A stretch of 64,000 nucleotides of DNA from Anaerolineales bacterium UBA5797 (lineage in GTDB: Bacteria > Chloroflexota > Anaerolineae > Anaerolineales > Villigracilaceae), in assembly GCA_002418205.1 (NCBI GenBank), contig DIDP01000085.1:708-64707 (forward strand). The letters are read 5' to 3'. The notes below the pieces were generated by a model. That model did no database searches. It was not told the DNA's origin and was given only the letters and a program-made list of their open reading frames with translations. Below, piece after piece: positions 31,238-39,619 of this stretch. The translations under genes were made by a program, and so were the position numbers. Each line of letters begins with the position of its first letter. The first letter of the stretch is position 1.

Positions 31238-33274
31238 ATGGAATTCAAACTTCAAGCACCCTTTCAGCCCATGGGCGACCAGCCCGAAGCCATCCGCGGA
31301 CTTGTGGACGGCGTGAACAACGGTATGAAGCATCAGGTTTTGCTCGGCGCCACCGGCACCGGCAAAACCTTCACGATCGCGTCCGTCATCCAACAGGTGC
31401 AGAAGCCCGCCCTGATCATGGCGCACAACAAGACTCTCGCCGCGCAGCTCTACGCCGAGTTCAGGGAGTTCTTCCCCGAGAACGCGGTCTCGTACTTCGT
31501 CTCATACTATGATTACTACCAACCAGAAGCCTACGTGCCGCGTCATGATCTCTACATCGAAAAAGAGACCGAGATCAACGAAGAGATCGAACGCCTGCGC
31601 CTTGCCGCCACCACTGCCCTGATCTCGCGCAGGGATGTCATCATTGTGGCATCGGTCTCCTGCATCTATGGCTTGGGCAACCCGGAGGAATTCGGCAAAG
31701 GTACCGTGACCCTCAAGGTGGGGGAGTTGTACCGCCGCAACGCTTTGCTGCGTCAACTGATCGAGTCGCAGTATCAGCGCAACGACATGGACCTGCGCAC
31801 CGGCACCTTCCGTGTGCGCGGCGACACGCTGGAGATCATCCCTGCCTACGAGGAAAAGCGCGGCTACCGGGTCACCTTCTTCGGTGATGAGGTCGAGCGC
31901 ATCATGCAGTTCAGCCCGTTGACCGGCGAGGTGTTCGACGAGCCGGGGGAAGTTTCGATCTACCCCGCCAAGCAATATCTCACCGCCGCGGACAAAATGA
32001 AGGACGCCATCGCCGACATCGAAGCCGAGTTGGAGGAACGCCTGAAGTTCTTCAAGGAGACAGGCAAGCATCTCGAAGCGCAGCGCATCGAACAACGCAC
32101 CCGCTACGACCTTGAGATGTTGAAGGAGGTTGGCTACTGCTCGGGCATCGAGAACTACTCCCGTCACCTCGACCACCGCGCGCCCGGCACCCACCCGTGG
32201 ACGATGATCGACTTCCTGCCGAGCGATTACCTGCTGGTCATCGACGAGAGCCACATGACCGTGCCGCAGATCCGCGGCATGTACAACGGCGACCGCGCAA
32301 GAAAAGAAACCCTGGTCGAGTACGGTTTCCGTCTGCCGAGCGCGGTGGATAACCGTCCGTTGAAGTTTGAGGAGTTCGAAGAGGTGATGGGTAGCACGAT
32401 CTACACCTCCGCCACGCCGGGTCCGTATGAGATGGGCAAGGCGGAGCAGGTGGTCGAGCAGATCATTCGCCCGACGGGTCTGGTCGACCCCGAGGTGGAA
32501 GTCAGACCCACCAAAGGGCAGGTGGACGATCTGGTCGGAGAGATCAAGCAACGGGTCGAAAGAGGCGAGCGTGTCCTGGTCACAACGCTCACGAAGCGCA
32601 TGTCCGAGGATCTGTCCGAGTATTTGCAGGAGCTTGGCATGAAGGTCCATTATCTGCACTCGGAGGTGGAGACGCTCGAGCGTGTCGGCATCCTGCGCGA
32701 CCTGCGGCTGGGCGTGTTCGACGTGCTGGTGGGCATCAACCTTCTGCGTGAAGGGTTGGATCTGCCCGAGGTCTCGCTGGTGGGAATCCTGGACGCGGAT
32801 AAGGAAGGCTTCCTGCGCTCGGAGACCGCCCTGATCCAGACCATCGGACGCGCTGCGCGTCACGTCAACGGACGCGTGATCATGTACGCCGACAAGATGA
32901 CCGACTCGATGAAGCGCGCCATCGACGAGACCAATCGCCGCCGCGCCAAGCAGATGAAATACAACGAGGAGAACGGCATCATCCCGATCAGCATCCACAA
33001 GGCGATCCACGACCTGACCGAGGAGATGAGCCCGAGGGCTGTGGCGGAGATGCGCGGCGAATACAAGGTGAAGGATGCCGGCGACCTGCCACGCAAGGAA
33101 CTGCAAAAGATCATTGCCGATATGGAAAAGCAGATGAAGGAAGCCGCCAGGAACCTCGAGTTCGAGAAGGCTGCGGCGCTGCGTGACGAGATCTACGACC
33201 TGAAGAACCTGCTGGCGGAGGACGAAAGCCTGAAGCCGTGGGAGCGGATCAAGTTATTGACGGGGGAGGAGTAG
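31238..33274 (+). CDS. uvrB: UvrABC excision-repair subunit B
   Basis: 678 residues: the damage-verification helicase-like subunit of nucleotide excision repair. Visible are the Walker A motif (LLGATGTGKTFTIASVIQ), the beta-hairpin region SYYDYYQPEAYVPRHDLYIE, the helicase motifs (VLVTTLTKRMSEDLSEYLQE, GINLLREGLDLPEVSLVGIL, IQTIGRAARHVNGRVIMYAD), and the C-terminal UVR coiled-coil (ADMEKQMKEAARNLEFEKAA). Length and order are standard. No ribosome site is obvious before the ATG. It sits behind a LexA-type box and an inverted repeat, so SOS induction is likely. Confidence 0.98.
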   Translation: MEFKLQAPFQPMGDQPEAIRGLVDGVNNGMKHQVLLGATGTGKTFTIASVIQQVQKPALIMAHNKTLAAQLYAEFREFFPENAVSYFVSYYDYYQPEAYVPRHDLYIEKETEINEEIERLRLAATTALISRRDVIIVASVSCIYGLGNPEEFGKGTVTLKVGELYRRNALLRQLIESQYQRNDMDLRTGTFRVRGDTLEIIPAYEEKRGYRVTFFGDEVERIMQFSPLTGEVFDEPGEVSIYPAKQYLTAADKMKDAIADIEAELEERLKFFKETGKHLEAQRIEQRTRYDLEMLKEVGYCSGIENYSRHLDHRAPGTHPWTMIDFLPSDYLLVIDESHMTVPQIRGMYNGDRARKETLVEYGFRLPSAVDNRPLKFEEFEEVMGSTIYTSATPGPYEMGKAEQVVEQIIRPTGLVDPEVEVRPTKGQVDDLVGEIKQRVERGERVLVTTLTKRMSEDLSEYLQELGMKVHYLHSEVETLERVGILRDLRLGVFDVLVGINLLREGLDLPEVSLVGILDADKEGFLRSETALIQTIGRAARHVNGRVIMYADKMTDSMKRAIDETNRRRAKQMKYNEENGIIPISIHKAIHDLTEEMSPRAVAEMRGEYKVKDAGDLPRKELQKIIADMEKQMKEAARNLEFEKAAALRDEIYDLKNLLAEDESLKPWERIKLLTGEE

Positions 33275-33278
33275 AGCG

Positions 33279-33308
33279 ACAGGCGGCTCAAAGAGCTGCC
33301 TGTTTTCT
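33279..33308. terminator. Intrinsic terminator of uvrB
   Basis: ACAGGCGGCTC (33279-33289) pairs with GAGCTGCCTGT (33293-33303) with one mismatch, followed by TTTTC. It lies directly after the stop codon and overlaps the end of the convergent DUF2812 gene. Confidence 0.85.
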
Positions 33309-33831
33309 ATTTAGATTTGAGCTGTAGAATGCGCTGGAAGATCCTGATCATCGCGTAGATGTAAAGAAACAGAATGAGGCTCAGGAAAACCTTCCCGATC
33401 AAATAGACGTTCCAGAAATCCCCATCCGGGATGATCCTGCGACTGACGAGCATGATATACATTGGAAAAAGAATTGCGAGGAAGGTGAGAAGCCGCTGGT
33501 ACTTCTGCGCCTTGGAATCCTGGTCGGTGTAGATCTCAGGCACCGCATTCCCCTTGCCTTCCGTGCGGAAGTACTGCCAGCCGCCCATCCCTCCGAGATG
33601 TTCCCAGCCTGCGTCCTTGAAAAGTTGCAGGTAGTTCTCGTACTCCTTGCGGTCGGTGATGAAATCCATACGATAGTAATCGTCGCGCGGTTCACCGGCT
33701 TCGAATATGTAGGAGCCTGGTAACTTCACTGATTGAAAATGCAGCCCCTGCTTTGCCATTTCGTGCAGCCAGGCTTCTTCCTTTTCATCCTGCCATGCCC
33801 AGAACCATTTGAATTTCGATACCGTAGTCAT
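33307..33831 (-). CDS. DUF2812 membrane protein
   Basis: 174 residues. A cytoplasmic N-terminal DUF2812 segment reads KFKWFWAWQDEKEEAWLHEM followed by AKQGLHFQSV, with DYYRMDFITDRKEYENYLQL and HLGGMGGWQYFRTEG. Two helices follow (LLTFLAILFPMYIMLV and FWNVYLIGKVFLSLILFLYI). Genes of this family are typically paired with a PadR regulator, as here 24 bases downstream of it. The biochemical function of the family is unknown; control by the PadR partner is inferred. Confidence 0.88.
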   Translation of the reverse strand: MTTVSKFKWFWAWQDEKEEAWLHEMAKQGLHFQSVKLPGSYIFEAGEPRDDYYRMDFITDRKEYENYLQLFKDAGWEHLGGMGGWQYFRTEGKGNAVPEIYTDQDSKAQKYQRLLTFLAILFPMYIMLVSRRIIPDGDFWNVYLIGKVFLSLILFLYIYAMIRIFQRILQLKSK

Positions 33832-33855
33832 CGCGCCCTCCCGTGAGCGTGTTCG

Positions 33856-34164
33856 TCAGATCGACCGTGCGTTCGCCGCAAGGATCTCTATCCTGCGGAT
33901 ATGTTCCTGAAGGACCGACTTTCCCTTTGCTGTGATCAAGTACGTCTTTCGCCGGTCCTGTTCCTTGACCATTTTGATCAAGCCCTCCTTCTCCAGTTGG
34001 GAGAATGCCCCATACAAGGTGCCGGGTCCGATCTTGACCGTGCCCTGGCTAATTTGCTCCACTTTTTGCATGAGCGCATAGCCGTGAAGCGGTTCGGCGA
34101 GCGCCATCAGAATATATGCTGTCGACTCGGTCAGGGGCAGGTATCTGGCAAGGTCAGGGCTCAT
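33856..34164 (-). CDS. PadR-family transcriptional regulator
   Basis: A 102-residue winged-helix repressor: YLPLTESTAYILMALAEPLH, GYALMQKVEQISQGTVKIGP, GTLYGAFSQLEKEGLIKMVK and YLITAKGKSVLQEHIRRIEI are the classic PadR-N blocks. ATG 34164 is chosen because the PadR core starts right there and AGAGAG precedes it. The frame opens further upstream only through promoter DNA. The promoter contains a palindrome in its spacer, so autorepression is likely. Confidence 0.92.
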   Translation of the reverse strand: MSPDLARYLPLTESTAYILMALAEPLHGYALMQKVEQISQGTVKIGPGTLYGAFSQLEKEGLIKMVKEQDRRKTYLITAKGKSVLQEHIRRIEILAANARSI

Positions 34165-34185
34165 GTTCTCTCTTATATCGCCAAT

Positions 34186-34240
34186 CAGTATATCGGACAA
34201 CGCTATAATACTACCCGATATATCGGCTGTCAATATACTG
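34186..34240 (-). promoter_or_regulatory. PadR/DUF2812 promoter with embedded operator
   Basis: On the minus strand TTGACA (34228-34233), a 17-base spacer and TATTAT (34205-34210) form a near-consensus promoter. The spacer holds the perfect palindrome CCGATATATCGG (34215-34226). Related half-sites flank it: CCAGTATA upstream (34234-34241) and TCCGATATACTG downstream (34186-34197). Confidence 0.82.
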
Positions 34241-34454
34241 GAGAACTATAGGTTGCGCATAAAAGGGATTCTGCAGAGGGGGAATGCGGACGATGAAAGA
34301 AAGGGGATCCTCCCACTGTGATACAGAATGTCAGATTCACCCTGTTTTTTCTTTCCCCAACCTTCAATAATTCTTTATGAAACCTTTACATTCGGGTTGT
34401 ATCCTATGGGCGTAAGACAGGCAAGACCTGAAAATTCACTCAAAGGAGTATAAA

Positions 34455-34961
34455 ATGAAAAAGACACTTTTGATCGTTGCGTTGGTGGTTTTGGCGGTGG
34501 GAGCATTGGGGGTGGGTGTCGCTTTTGCGCAAGGCGGACAACCTCCCTTTGCCGGTCGCGGTCCCATGCTGCAGGACGGCACAGGTCCGTTCCATACCTA
34601 CATGGTCACAGCCTTTGCTGAGAAACTCGGCTTGAAGGTTGAGGATGTCAATGCCCGCCTCGCTGCCGGTGAGACGATGTACGATATCGCACTCGCTGAC
34701 GGCGTGAAGGCGGAAGATTTCCCGGCATTGATGGCGGATGTCCGTGCGGAGTCGCTGGATGCCGCGGTCAAGGATGGCGTCATTACCCAGGAGCAGGCAG
34801 ATTGGATGAAATCGCGCGGCTTCGGACGCGGCGGCATGATGTACGGGTATGGCAACGGCGACTGCCCCATGCACGACGGACAATACGGCTCATACGGACC
34901 CCAGGGTGGTCGCGGTCCCGGCGGGATGATGGGCGGCGGCTGGGGCTGGCAGAACCAATAA
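34455..34961 (+). CDS. Exported Gly/Met-rich small protein
   Basis: 168 residues. A signal peptide (MKKTLLIVALVVLAVGALGV followed by GVAFAQ) is followed by a helical middle region: a first helix (FAEKLGLKVEDVNARLAAGE), then a second stretch of about 40 residues ending KDGVITQEQADWMKSRG. A low-complexity Gly/Met/Tyr/Trp-rich tail follows (GRGGMMYGYGNGDCPMHDG, MMGGGWGWQNQ). The middle recalls DUF2680-type periplasmic proteins. The Met/His/Cys-containing tail could bind copper or another metal; this is inference. An AAAGGAG site precedes the ATG and a strong terminator follows. Confidence 0.75.
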   Translation: MKKTLLIVALVVLAVGALGVGVAFAQGGQPPFAGRGPMLQDGTGPFHTYMVTAFAEKLGLKVEDVNARLAAGETMYDIALADGVKAEDFPALMADVRAESLDAAVKDGVITQEQADWMKSRGFGRGGMMYGYGNGDCPMHDGQYGSYGPQGGRGPGGMMGGGWGWQNQ

Positions 34962-34975
34962 TCCGGTCGTTACAG

Positions 34976-35009
34976 AATCGAGCGGAGGTCAAGACCTCCG
35001 CTCGATTTT
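34976..35009. terminator. Intrinsic terminator
   Basis: AATCGAGCGGAGGTC and its exact complement pair around a two-base loop, followed by TTTTA. It serves the exported protein gene and the convergent nitroreductase gene. Confidence 0.92.
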
Positions 35010-35012
35010 ATC

Positions 35013-35681
35013 TTAAAGGAAAGTTGCGATCTCTTCCAATGGTTTTTTCCGGATGACCGGAACCTGCGCATCCTCCGCAGGGTAACCTGTTACCAATAAA
35101 AGGAACGGTTTCTCGTCTGACGGCCGGTTCAGAATCTTGTTCAGGAACTTCATAGGATTGGGTGTGTGTGTCAGCGAGACAAGACCCGCATGATGAATGG
35201 CAGTGATCAGGAACCCGGTTGCGATCCCGACCGATTCGTTGACATAATAGTTCTTGACGCGCCGCCCATTGGGGAGTTCGCTATGGTTCTTTCCAAAGAT
35301 GGCGATCAGATACGGGGCGGTCTCGAGGAAGGGTTTGTGTTCGTCCGTGCCGAGCGGAACCAGCGCCTCCAGCCATTCCTGCGGGGCGCGGCGATGATAG
35401 AACTCCCTTTCCTCCTCCTCCGCCGCCACCCGTATCTGCTTCTTGACATCAGGATCGCTCACCACAACGAAATGCCAGGGCTGGAGGTTTGCCCCGTTGG
35501 GCGCGGTCCCGGCGGCGATGAGGCACTCTTCGATGATCTCGCGCGGGACGGCTCTGCTGGAGAAATGGCGCACGGTGCGGCGTCTTTGCATGGCCTCCCG
35601 AAAGGCTGCGGCGCGTTCCCTCATCTCTTCGACGGGATACTCGATATATGAACTTAATGGTCGAAATTTCGCCTCTGTCAT
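35013..35681 (-). CDS. Nitroreductase-family flavoprotein
   Basis: A 222-residue FMN-dependent oxidoreductase of the nitroreductase fold: MQRRRTVRHFSSRAVPREII, AAGTAPNGANLQPWHFVVVS, NYYVNESVGIATGFLITAIH and SLTHTPNPMKFLNKILNRPS. The arrangement recalls the BluB/iodotyrosine-deiodinase-like subgroup, but the substrate cannot be set by eye. GAGGTGC precedes the ATG at 35681. A terminator separates it from the upstream hemerythrin gene, so it is transcribed separately. Confidence 0.9.
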   Translation of the reverse strand: MTEAKFRPLSSYIEYPVEEMRERAAAFREAMQRRRTVRHFSSRAVPREIIEECLIAAGTAPNGANLQPWHFVVVSDPDVKKQIRVAAEEEEREFYHRRAPQEWLEALVPLGTDEHKPFLETAPYLIAIFGKNHSELPNGRRVKNYYVNESVGIATGFLITAIHHAGLVSLTHTPNPMKFLNKILNRPSDEKPFLLLVTGYPAEDAQVPVIRKKPLEEIATFL

Positions 35682-35702
35682 TGCGCACCTCGTTCGAAAT
35701 AT

Positions 35703-35738
35703 AAAACTCCAAAGGCGATTATACCTTTGGAGTTTTTA
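35703..35738 (-). terminator. Terminator of the hemerythrin gene
   Basis: AAAACTCCAAAGG (35703-35715) and CCTTTGGAGTTTT (35724-35736) pair perfectly around an eight-base loop, with T/A runs on both sides. It lies between the hemerythrin and nitroreductase genes. Confidence 0.88.
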
Positions 35739-35756
35739 GCGCTCCTGGAGACTGGC

Positions 35757-36173
35757 TCATTTCTCATCGGCGATGCATGGGCGTAATTGTGTGTCAACAA
35801 CCAGGATGTGATTGACGATCCATTCTGTAAGGTTTTCGTGAATTTTGATCGCAAGCTCCACCGATCCGCCGGACTGTTCATATTCTTTTTGGTACGTATT
35901 TAATTTTTGAATGAAAACCGCATGGGCATTCTGGTTTATTTTTGCAGCAGGACAATGATGGCGCTCCATGCAGTTTTCCTCTTTTTCGAAGTGCCACTCG
36001 GCATAGAACCTCATTATCTTCAGGACCTTTTCGATGTCTTCAGGGGCGTAGCCCTTCCGGATACTCTCTCCAAGTTCATTGAAGAAATTGATCAGATAGC
36101 TGTGTTGGGCGTCGATCTCCGGGTCACCCGTGCCCATTTCTTCACTCCAATTGAGCGTTTTTGGGTTGTACAT
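35757..36173 (-). CDS. Bacteriohemerythrin
   Basis: A 138-residue non-heme diiron O2-binding protein. The ligand pattern is visible: DAQHSYLINFFNELG (His), EWHFEKEENCMERHHCPAAK (His-x3-Glu and His), NAHAVFIQKL (His) and HENLTEWIVNHILVVDTQLR (His and Asp). Length is typical of the stand-alone form, which buffers or senses oxygen. It lies about 100 bases downstream of the FeoB permease gene on the same strand and could use imported iron; whether it is co-transcribed is not clear. Confidence 0.92.
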   Translation of the reverse strand: MYNPKTLNWSEEMGTGDPEIDAQHSYLINFFNELGESIRKGYAPEDIEKVLKIMRFYAEWHFEKEENCMERHHCPAAKINQNAHAVFIQKLNTYQKEYEQSGGSVELAIKIHENLTEWIVNHILVVDTQLRPCIADEK

Positions 36174-36274
36174 AAATGATGCTCCTGATGGGTCAGAACG
36201 TTAATGCATTTCACTATGCTCGTCAAGGAGCATTGAATTTCAGGCTGGATTGATTTTAGTCCGAGGGCTCTACC

Positions 36275-37681
36275 TTATGCCCAGCCCATCAACCTTGCGA
36301 AACTGGCCGTCAGAAATGTTACCAGAAAAGCGGTTCCCAGGGTGATCAATACGCTCACGGCTGCCCATTTATAGCTCTTGGTCTCCTTGTAGATCGTGAT
36401 GATGGTCGTGGCACATGGGTTGTGCAACAGCGCGAACAGCATCAAGTTGACCGCGGTCAGCATCGTCCAGCCGTTGCCGTTGACGAGCAGGTTGTAAATG
36501 CCTGTGCTGGTCCCGGGACCGTCGATCATCATGCCCGCGCCCATGTAAACCATCATCATGGTTGGCACAACGATCTCGTTTGCCGGGATGGCAATGATAT
36601 AAGCCAGAAGGATGACGCCGTCCAGACCGAGCAGCAAGCCGAACGGATTTAACCAATCGGCGATGGCGCGTGCCAGATTGGTATCGCCCATATGGATGTT
36701 CGCCAGGATCCAGATGACCGCGCCCGCGGGCGCGGCGGTTTGCATGGCGCGCCACAACACGAAGATGGTACGGTCGATGATGGATGTGTACAGGATGCGC
36801 GTGACATTGGGCCTGCGATAGGGAGGCAGTTCGAGCGTGAACGCAGATGCCTCGCCCTTCAATACGGTCCTGGATAGGATCCACGACATGAGGAATGTGA
36901 ACGCGACACCGATCAATACCACGCCGACGACTGTCCCTGCGGCGATGAACGAGGTCAAGGCTGGGGGGAAGGTGGCAGCAACGAAAACGGTGGCAAGCAT
37001 GATCAGGGTCGGGAAGCGTCCGTTGCAAGGGACGAAGTTGTTGGTCAGGATCGCGATCAGTCGCTCGCGCGGCGAGTCGATCACGCGCGTCGCCACGACC
37101 CCGGCGGCGTTGCATCCGAATCCCATCGCCATGGTCAGGGATTGCTTGCCATGTGCGCCCGCTTTCTTGAAGAGCCAGTCGAGGTTGAACGCCACGCGGG
37201 GCAGATATCCCAGGTCCTCGAGGAAGGTGAACGCCGGGAAGAAGATCGCCATGGGTGGGAGCATCACGCTTATGACCCAGGCGAGACCGAGGTAAACGCC
37301 ATCCCAAATGAAGCCGGTGATCCACCAGGGAATGAACCCTGCAGACTCGAATAATGCGCGTCCCCAATCGCCAATGCCGAAGAGTACGTTTGCGATCGCG
37401 CTTGAAAAAACATTTGCGCCTGAGACCGTAAGCCAGATAATGATGCCCAGGAGGACAAGCATGATCGGCAGACCGACAATGGGGGATGTGACCAGCCGGT
37501 CGATCTTTTGGTCGAGGTCGTATTTCTTTTCCTTTGCAGCTTTTACGGCGCGTTTTGCAATGGTCTCTGCTTCGCTATACAATGACTTTACGATCTCATC
37601 GCGAAATCCGGATGACAGGTTGTTGCGCAGGGCTTCGGCTTTTGCCAATACATCGTTTGGGTTTAAAGTTTGTTCCGTCAT
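36275..37681 (-). CDS. feoB: FeoB permease half (separately encoded)
   Basis: A 468-residue membrane half of the ferrous-iron transporter. About 70 N-terminal cytoplasmic residues (AETIAKRAVKAAKEKKYDLD) are followed by two Gate-type membrane repeats with MAMGFGCNAAGVVATRVIDS, ERLIAILTNNFVPCNGRFPT (the CNGRxP signature) and NPCATTIITIYKETKSYKWA. There is no G domain; that is the separate upstream gene eight bases away. GAGG precedes the ATG, so this is a true gene and not a frameshift product. It ends the metal operon. Confidence 0.93.
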   Translation of the reverse strand: MTEQTLNPNDVLAKAEALRNNLSSGFRDEIVKSLYSEAETIAKRAVKAAKEKKYDLDQKIDRLVTSPIVGLPIMLVLLGIIIWLTVSGANVFSSAIANVLFGIGDWGRALFESAGFIPWWITGFIWDGVYLGLAWVISVMLPPMAIFFPAFTFLEDLGYLPRVAFNLDWLFKKAGAHGKQSLTMAMGFGCNAAGVVATRVIDSPRERLIAILTNNFVPCNGRFPTLIMLATVFVAATFPPALTSFIAAGTVVGVVLIGVAFTFLMSWILSRTVLKGEASAFTLELPPYRRPNVTRILYTSIIDRTIFVLWRAMQTAAPAGAVIWILANIHMGDTNLARAIADWLNPFGLLLGLDGVILLAYIIAIPANEIVVPTMMMVYMGAGMMIDGPGTSTGIYNLLVNGNGWTMLTAVNLMLFALLHNPCATTIITIYKETKSYKWAAVSVLITLGTAFLVTFLTASFARLMGWA

Positions 37682-37689
37682 GAATACCT

Positions 37690-38526
37690 CTATTGTCTTC
37701 CTTCCACCGACATCTTCCGGCTGAATTGCACGTCCGCCTGTTGTTGCTGTTGCACGCGCTGGCTGAGTTCGCCGGAAAGCAGCGCCTGCTGTACCTTTGA
37801 ATCTCCATCCAGCAGGCGGATCGCCAGCCAGCGTGCGTTCGGGATGCCCGGCGCCAGTTTTTCGATCATCGGCACCAGTTCGCTGACTGCCTTCTGAAAC
37901 TCAGGGGTTCCCCCAACGCGCAGCGGCTTTGTGCGGATCTCGCCATTGATCAGGTCAGCCACGGTGGCAAGCAGTGTATGGATCCCCTCGCCGGTGCGGG
38001 CTGTGATCGGCACGGCGGGGATTCCCAGGTCGCGGCTCAACGAACGCGCGTCCACTTCGAGGCCTTTGCGTCTGGCTTCGTCCATGAGGTTGAGCGCAAC
38101 GACCACACGGTCGGTGATTTCCATGACCTGCATCACGAGATTTAAGTTGCGCTCTAGGGCGGTCGCGTCGGTGACGACGATGGTGCAGTCCGGCTGACCG
38201 AACAGGATGAAATCGCGCGCCACCTCTTCATCCTGCGAGGCGGAAAGGAGCGAGTATGTGCCAGGCAGATCGACGAGTTTGTACTTCACGCCGTTGAATT
38301 GATAACCACCCTCGGCGCGCGTGACGGTTTTGCCGGGCCAGTTGCCGGTGTGTTGTTTGAGTCCGGTCAACGCGTTGAAGAGTGTGGACTTGCCGGTATT
38401 GGGGTTGCCCGCTAGTGCCACCACGCGGTCGAACGCGCCGACCTTGAATCCCATTTGTTCCAGGTTGTAGAACGCGGGACACGATTCACAGTTTTCTGTG
38501 GGTAAAGTTGATTTTATACTTGGCAT
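37690..38526 (-). CDS. feoB: FeoB GTPase half (separately encoded)
   Basis: About 278 residues carrying the cytosolic G domain of FeoB: P-loop ALAGNPNTGKSTLFNALTG, switch HTGNWPGKTVTRAEGG, G3 LVDLPGTYSLLSAS and G4 ALNLMDEARRKG, then the helical GDI-like region ending before the membrane part. A CESCPAFYNL motif near the N-terminus (C13, C16) is an added Cys pair. ATG 38526 is preferred because the longer frame would need a TTG at 38550; GAGAG lies just upstream. It pairs with the permease gene at 36275-37681. Confidence 0.93.
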   Translation of the reverse strand: MPSIKSTLPTENCESCPAFYNLEQMGFKVGAFDRVVALAGNPNTGKSTLFNALTGLKQHTGNWPGKTVTRAEGGYQFNGVKYKLVDLPGTYSLLSASQDEEVARDFILFGQPDCTIVVTDATALERNLNLVMQVMEITDRVVVALNLMDEARRKGLEVDARSLSRDLGIPAVPITARTGEGIHTLLATVADLINGEIRTKPLRVGGTPEFQKAVSELVPMIEKLAPGIPNARWLAIRLLDGDSKVQQALLSGELSQRVQQQQQADVQFSRKMSVEGRQ

Positions 38527-38586
38527 TTTCTCTCTATTCTGTCCTTGCAAGGAGCGAATGGTGTGAGCGACAGATTGTCAAATTGG

Positions 38587-38618
38587 GGATCGCTTCGGAC
38601 TTCGTCCTCGCAATGACA
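38587..38618. repeat. Partial copy of the TGTCATTGCGAGG palindromic repeat
   Basis: The segment GGATCGCTTCGGACTTCGTC followed by CTCGCAATGACA matches the right half of the full elements at 48646-48735 and 60802-60886. It lies in the 97-base gap between the DtxR-FeoA gene and the FeoB GTPase gene. The left half is degenerate. Confidence 0.65.
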
Positions 38619-38623
38619 GATGG

Positions 38624-39619
38624 CTAAACCGGTCTGACCCATATCTGCGCCGCCTGGTCCTTGCGCAGCGCGATCAATGTGCCGCGCACCCGGTAGGCGC
38701 GCGGGTCGTTGAAGAAATTACCAAGCTCGGGGTAGATCAGGGTTCCGGGTGTCAGTCCCAGGTCCAGGAACCTGCGGCGGGTAAATCCCTGCACGGCATC
38801 GTCGAGCATGACGATCTCAGCTTGCTGGTCGTGGGTCAGGTCAGCCAGCGAAATGGCGCTTGCTTTTGCGGTCTCGCTCTCCGGCAGTGGTGCAACGCTC
38901 ACGTTTGCCGCGACCGTTGGGGCAAGGCGATATTCCGTTTCGCCGTCGCTCAACACAACGCGTTGAGGTGTCCGTTCGATGATGCGGATGACCTGTCCCA
39001 GGCGGAGTCCAGCCGCCAGGATCTGTTCATACGCGATGGCGGGTTCGTCCTCGATATGCACGATCCTTGCCGGACTTTCGCCCTGCCACGCCGTAATGGG
39101 CATGCTCTCCAGCGACGGCATGACTCCTTCGCGCGTCGGGATGGGGTCTCCGTGCGGGTCGCGGGTGGGATGCCCGAGCGCGGCATCGAGTTCGTTGAGC
39201 TGGGCTTCGGTGAAAGAGTGCTCGCGTTTCTGCGCTTCCTCATGGATGCGACTCAACGGCATGCGCGCTTCGTCCACGAGATACCGCTCCCACAATCTAT
39301 GTGCGCGGACGATGTGCATTGCCCAACGCGTCCCTTCGGTGGTGAGATGGAGTTGCGCGCCGCGCGTCTCGAGCAGCCCCTGAGATTCCATGTCGGCGAT
39401 GATGCGGGTCACTTTAACGCGCGGCAGGTTCAGGGTCCCGGCGAGGGATTCGGGCGAAGCGTGCCTGCCCTGTCCCTCGCGGTCGAGCAGATGCTTGAGC
39501 GCGTCCTCGAGTTGCTCGCGATCCTTTGCGCTTCGCCAGTCCCGATATAAAGAAAGGAGACCAACGCGCGGCAGGAGCGTGACGACCAACAAGAGGACGA
39601 TCGACCAGATCCAACTCAT
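38624..39619 (-). CDS. Membrane-anchored DtxR-like regulator with two FeoA domains
   Basis: A 331-residue fusion. One N-terminal helix (MSWIWSIVLLLVVTLLPRVG) is followed by a DtxR-type winged helix (about 50-110; HASPESLAGTLNLPRVKVTR). A dimerisation/metal segment follows (about 115-165; IHEEAQKREHSFTEAQLNEL, HPTRDPHGDPIPT). Two SH3-like FeoA domains complete it (about 185-245 and 258-331; RRRFLDLGLTPGTLIYPELG). FeoA proteins aid FeoB, and DtxR proteins sense Fe2+/Mn2+. Fusion with a membrane anchor suggests a sensor placed next to the transporter; this is inference. It overlaps the upstream gene by four bases. Confidence 0.85.
   Translation of the reverse strand: MSWIWSIVLLLVVTLLPRVGLLSLYRDWRSAKDREQLEDALKHLLDREGQGRHASPESLAGTLNLPRVKVTRIIADMESQGLLETRGAQLHLTTEGTRWAMHIVRAHRLWERYLVDEARMPLSRIHEEAQKREHSFTEAQLNELDAALGHPTRDPHGDPIPTREGVMPSLESMPITAWQGESPARIVHIEDEPAIAYEQILAAGLRLGQVIRIIERTPQRVVLSDGETEYRLAPTVAANVSVAPLPESETAKASAISLADLTHDQQAEIVMLDDAVQGFTRRRFLDLGLTPGTLIYPELGNFFNDPRAYRVRGTLIALRKDQAAQIWVRPV

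Noticed and set aside
31502..33106. 534-codon minus-strand frame
   Set aside because: Exact antisense of uvrB, with no domain similarity.
36275..38526. FeoB as a single gene broken by a frameshift
   Set aside because: The permease half has its own ATG, a GAGG ribosome site and a full N-terminal segment, and the GTPase half ends with a normal stop before an eight-base gap; a split pair explains the data better.
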